A stretch of DNA of 21,594 nt from a virus. This document shows positions 21,563 to 21,594 of the stretch, piece after piece. Each line of letters begins with the position of its first letter. The first letter of the stretch is position 1. The position numbers were made by a program, and so were the translations under genes. Under the pieces are notes generated by a model, which had not been told where the DNA came from, searched no databases, and worked only from the letters and a program-made list of their open reading frames with translations. The stretch is taken from positions 1 to 21,594 of the IMG/VR virus record IMGVR_UViG_3300027963_000381; one strand, 5' to 3'.

Positions 21563-21594
21563 AATTGATTAAATTTTATTTTTAAAAAAAATTA

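Overview
The window is a strongly AT-rich (roughly 30% G+C by eye), tightly packed stretch of a tailed-phage genome. The virion genes indicate a short-tailed (podovirus-like) phage. The host should be Gram-negative: there is an overlapping Rz/Rz1-type spanin pair, a secreted peptide ending in an outer-membrane beta-barrel signature, and a peptidoglycan peptidase. No integrase, repressor, tRNA gene or attachment site is visible, so nothing here argues for a prophage. Terminase, portal and polymerase genes are absent and presumably lie outside the window.

Layout. Positions 1-6327 are read on the + strand and hold small early/middle-type genes. They include a GNAT-like protein, a NinB-like recombination protein, a complete dUTPase, a hexapeptide-repeat protein, a cluster of tiny two-helix membrane proteins, a putative SSB with a typical acidic C-terminal tip, a secreted beta-barrel protein, a Cys-rich secreted protein and a beta-class N6-adenine DNA methyltransferase. 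Positions 6472-21562 are read on the - strand and hold the late genes. Read in the direction of transcription (right to left) these are: three small conserved proteins, scaffold, major capsid protein, head decoration protein, a LEM/HeH-tailed head protein, a head-tail connector, a beta-propeller-like stabilisation protein, a virion protein ending in an S74 chaperone domain, two ejection-type proteins, tail fibre, a DUF4376-like protein, a permuted NlpC/P60 enzyme, and a lysis cassette of membrane proteins, Rz/Rz1 and an M15 peptidase. The two blocks converge on a hairpin at 6424-6466.

The outstanding feature is 4865-5471. Genes elsewhere are separated by a few bases, yet this ~600-nt stretch has no credible protein. 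It is about 40% G+C, follows a good sigma70-type promoter, and can be folded by eye into more than a dozen hairpins (GNRA loop, 7-9 bp stems). It also carries a 25-nt hairpin-containing element present twice, 371 nt apart. It looks like a large 'ornate' phage non-coding RNA of the size and context of the GOLLD and ROOL classes. I cannot assign it to either class from sequence alone, and it may be a new one.

How the parts fit: dUTPase, SSB-like, NinB-like and methyltransferase proteins would support replication, recombination and protection of phage DNA. The structural genes build a short-tailed virion. The M15 peptidase, holin-like membrane proteins and spanins would lyse a double-membraned host. 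The beta-barrel protein and large RNA are the best candidates for unusual host-interaction functions.
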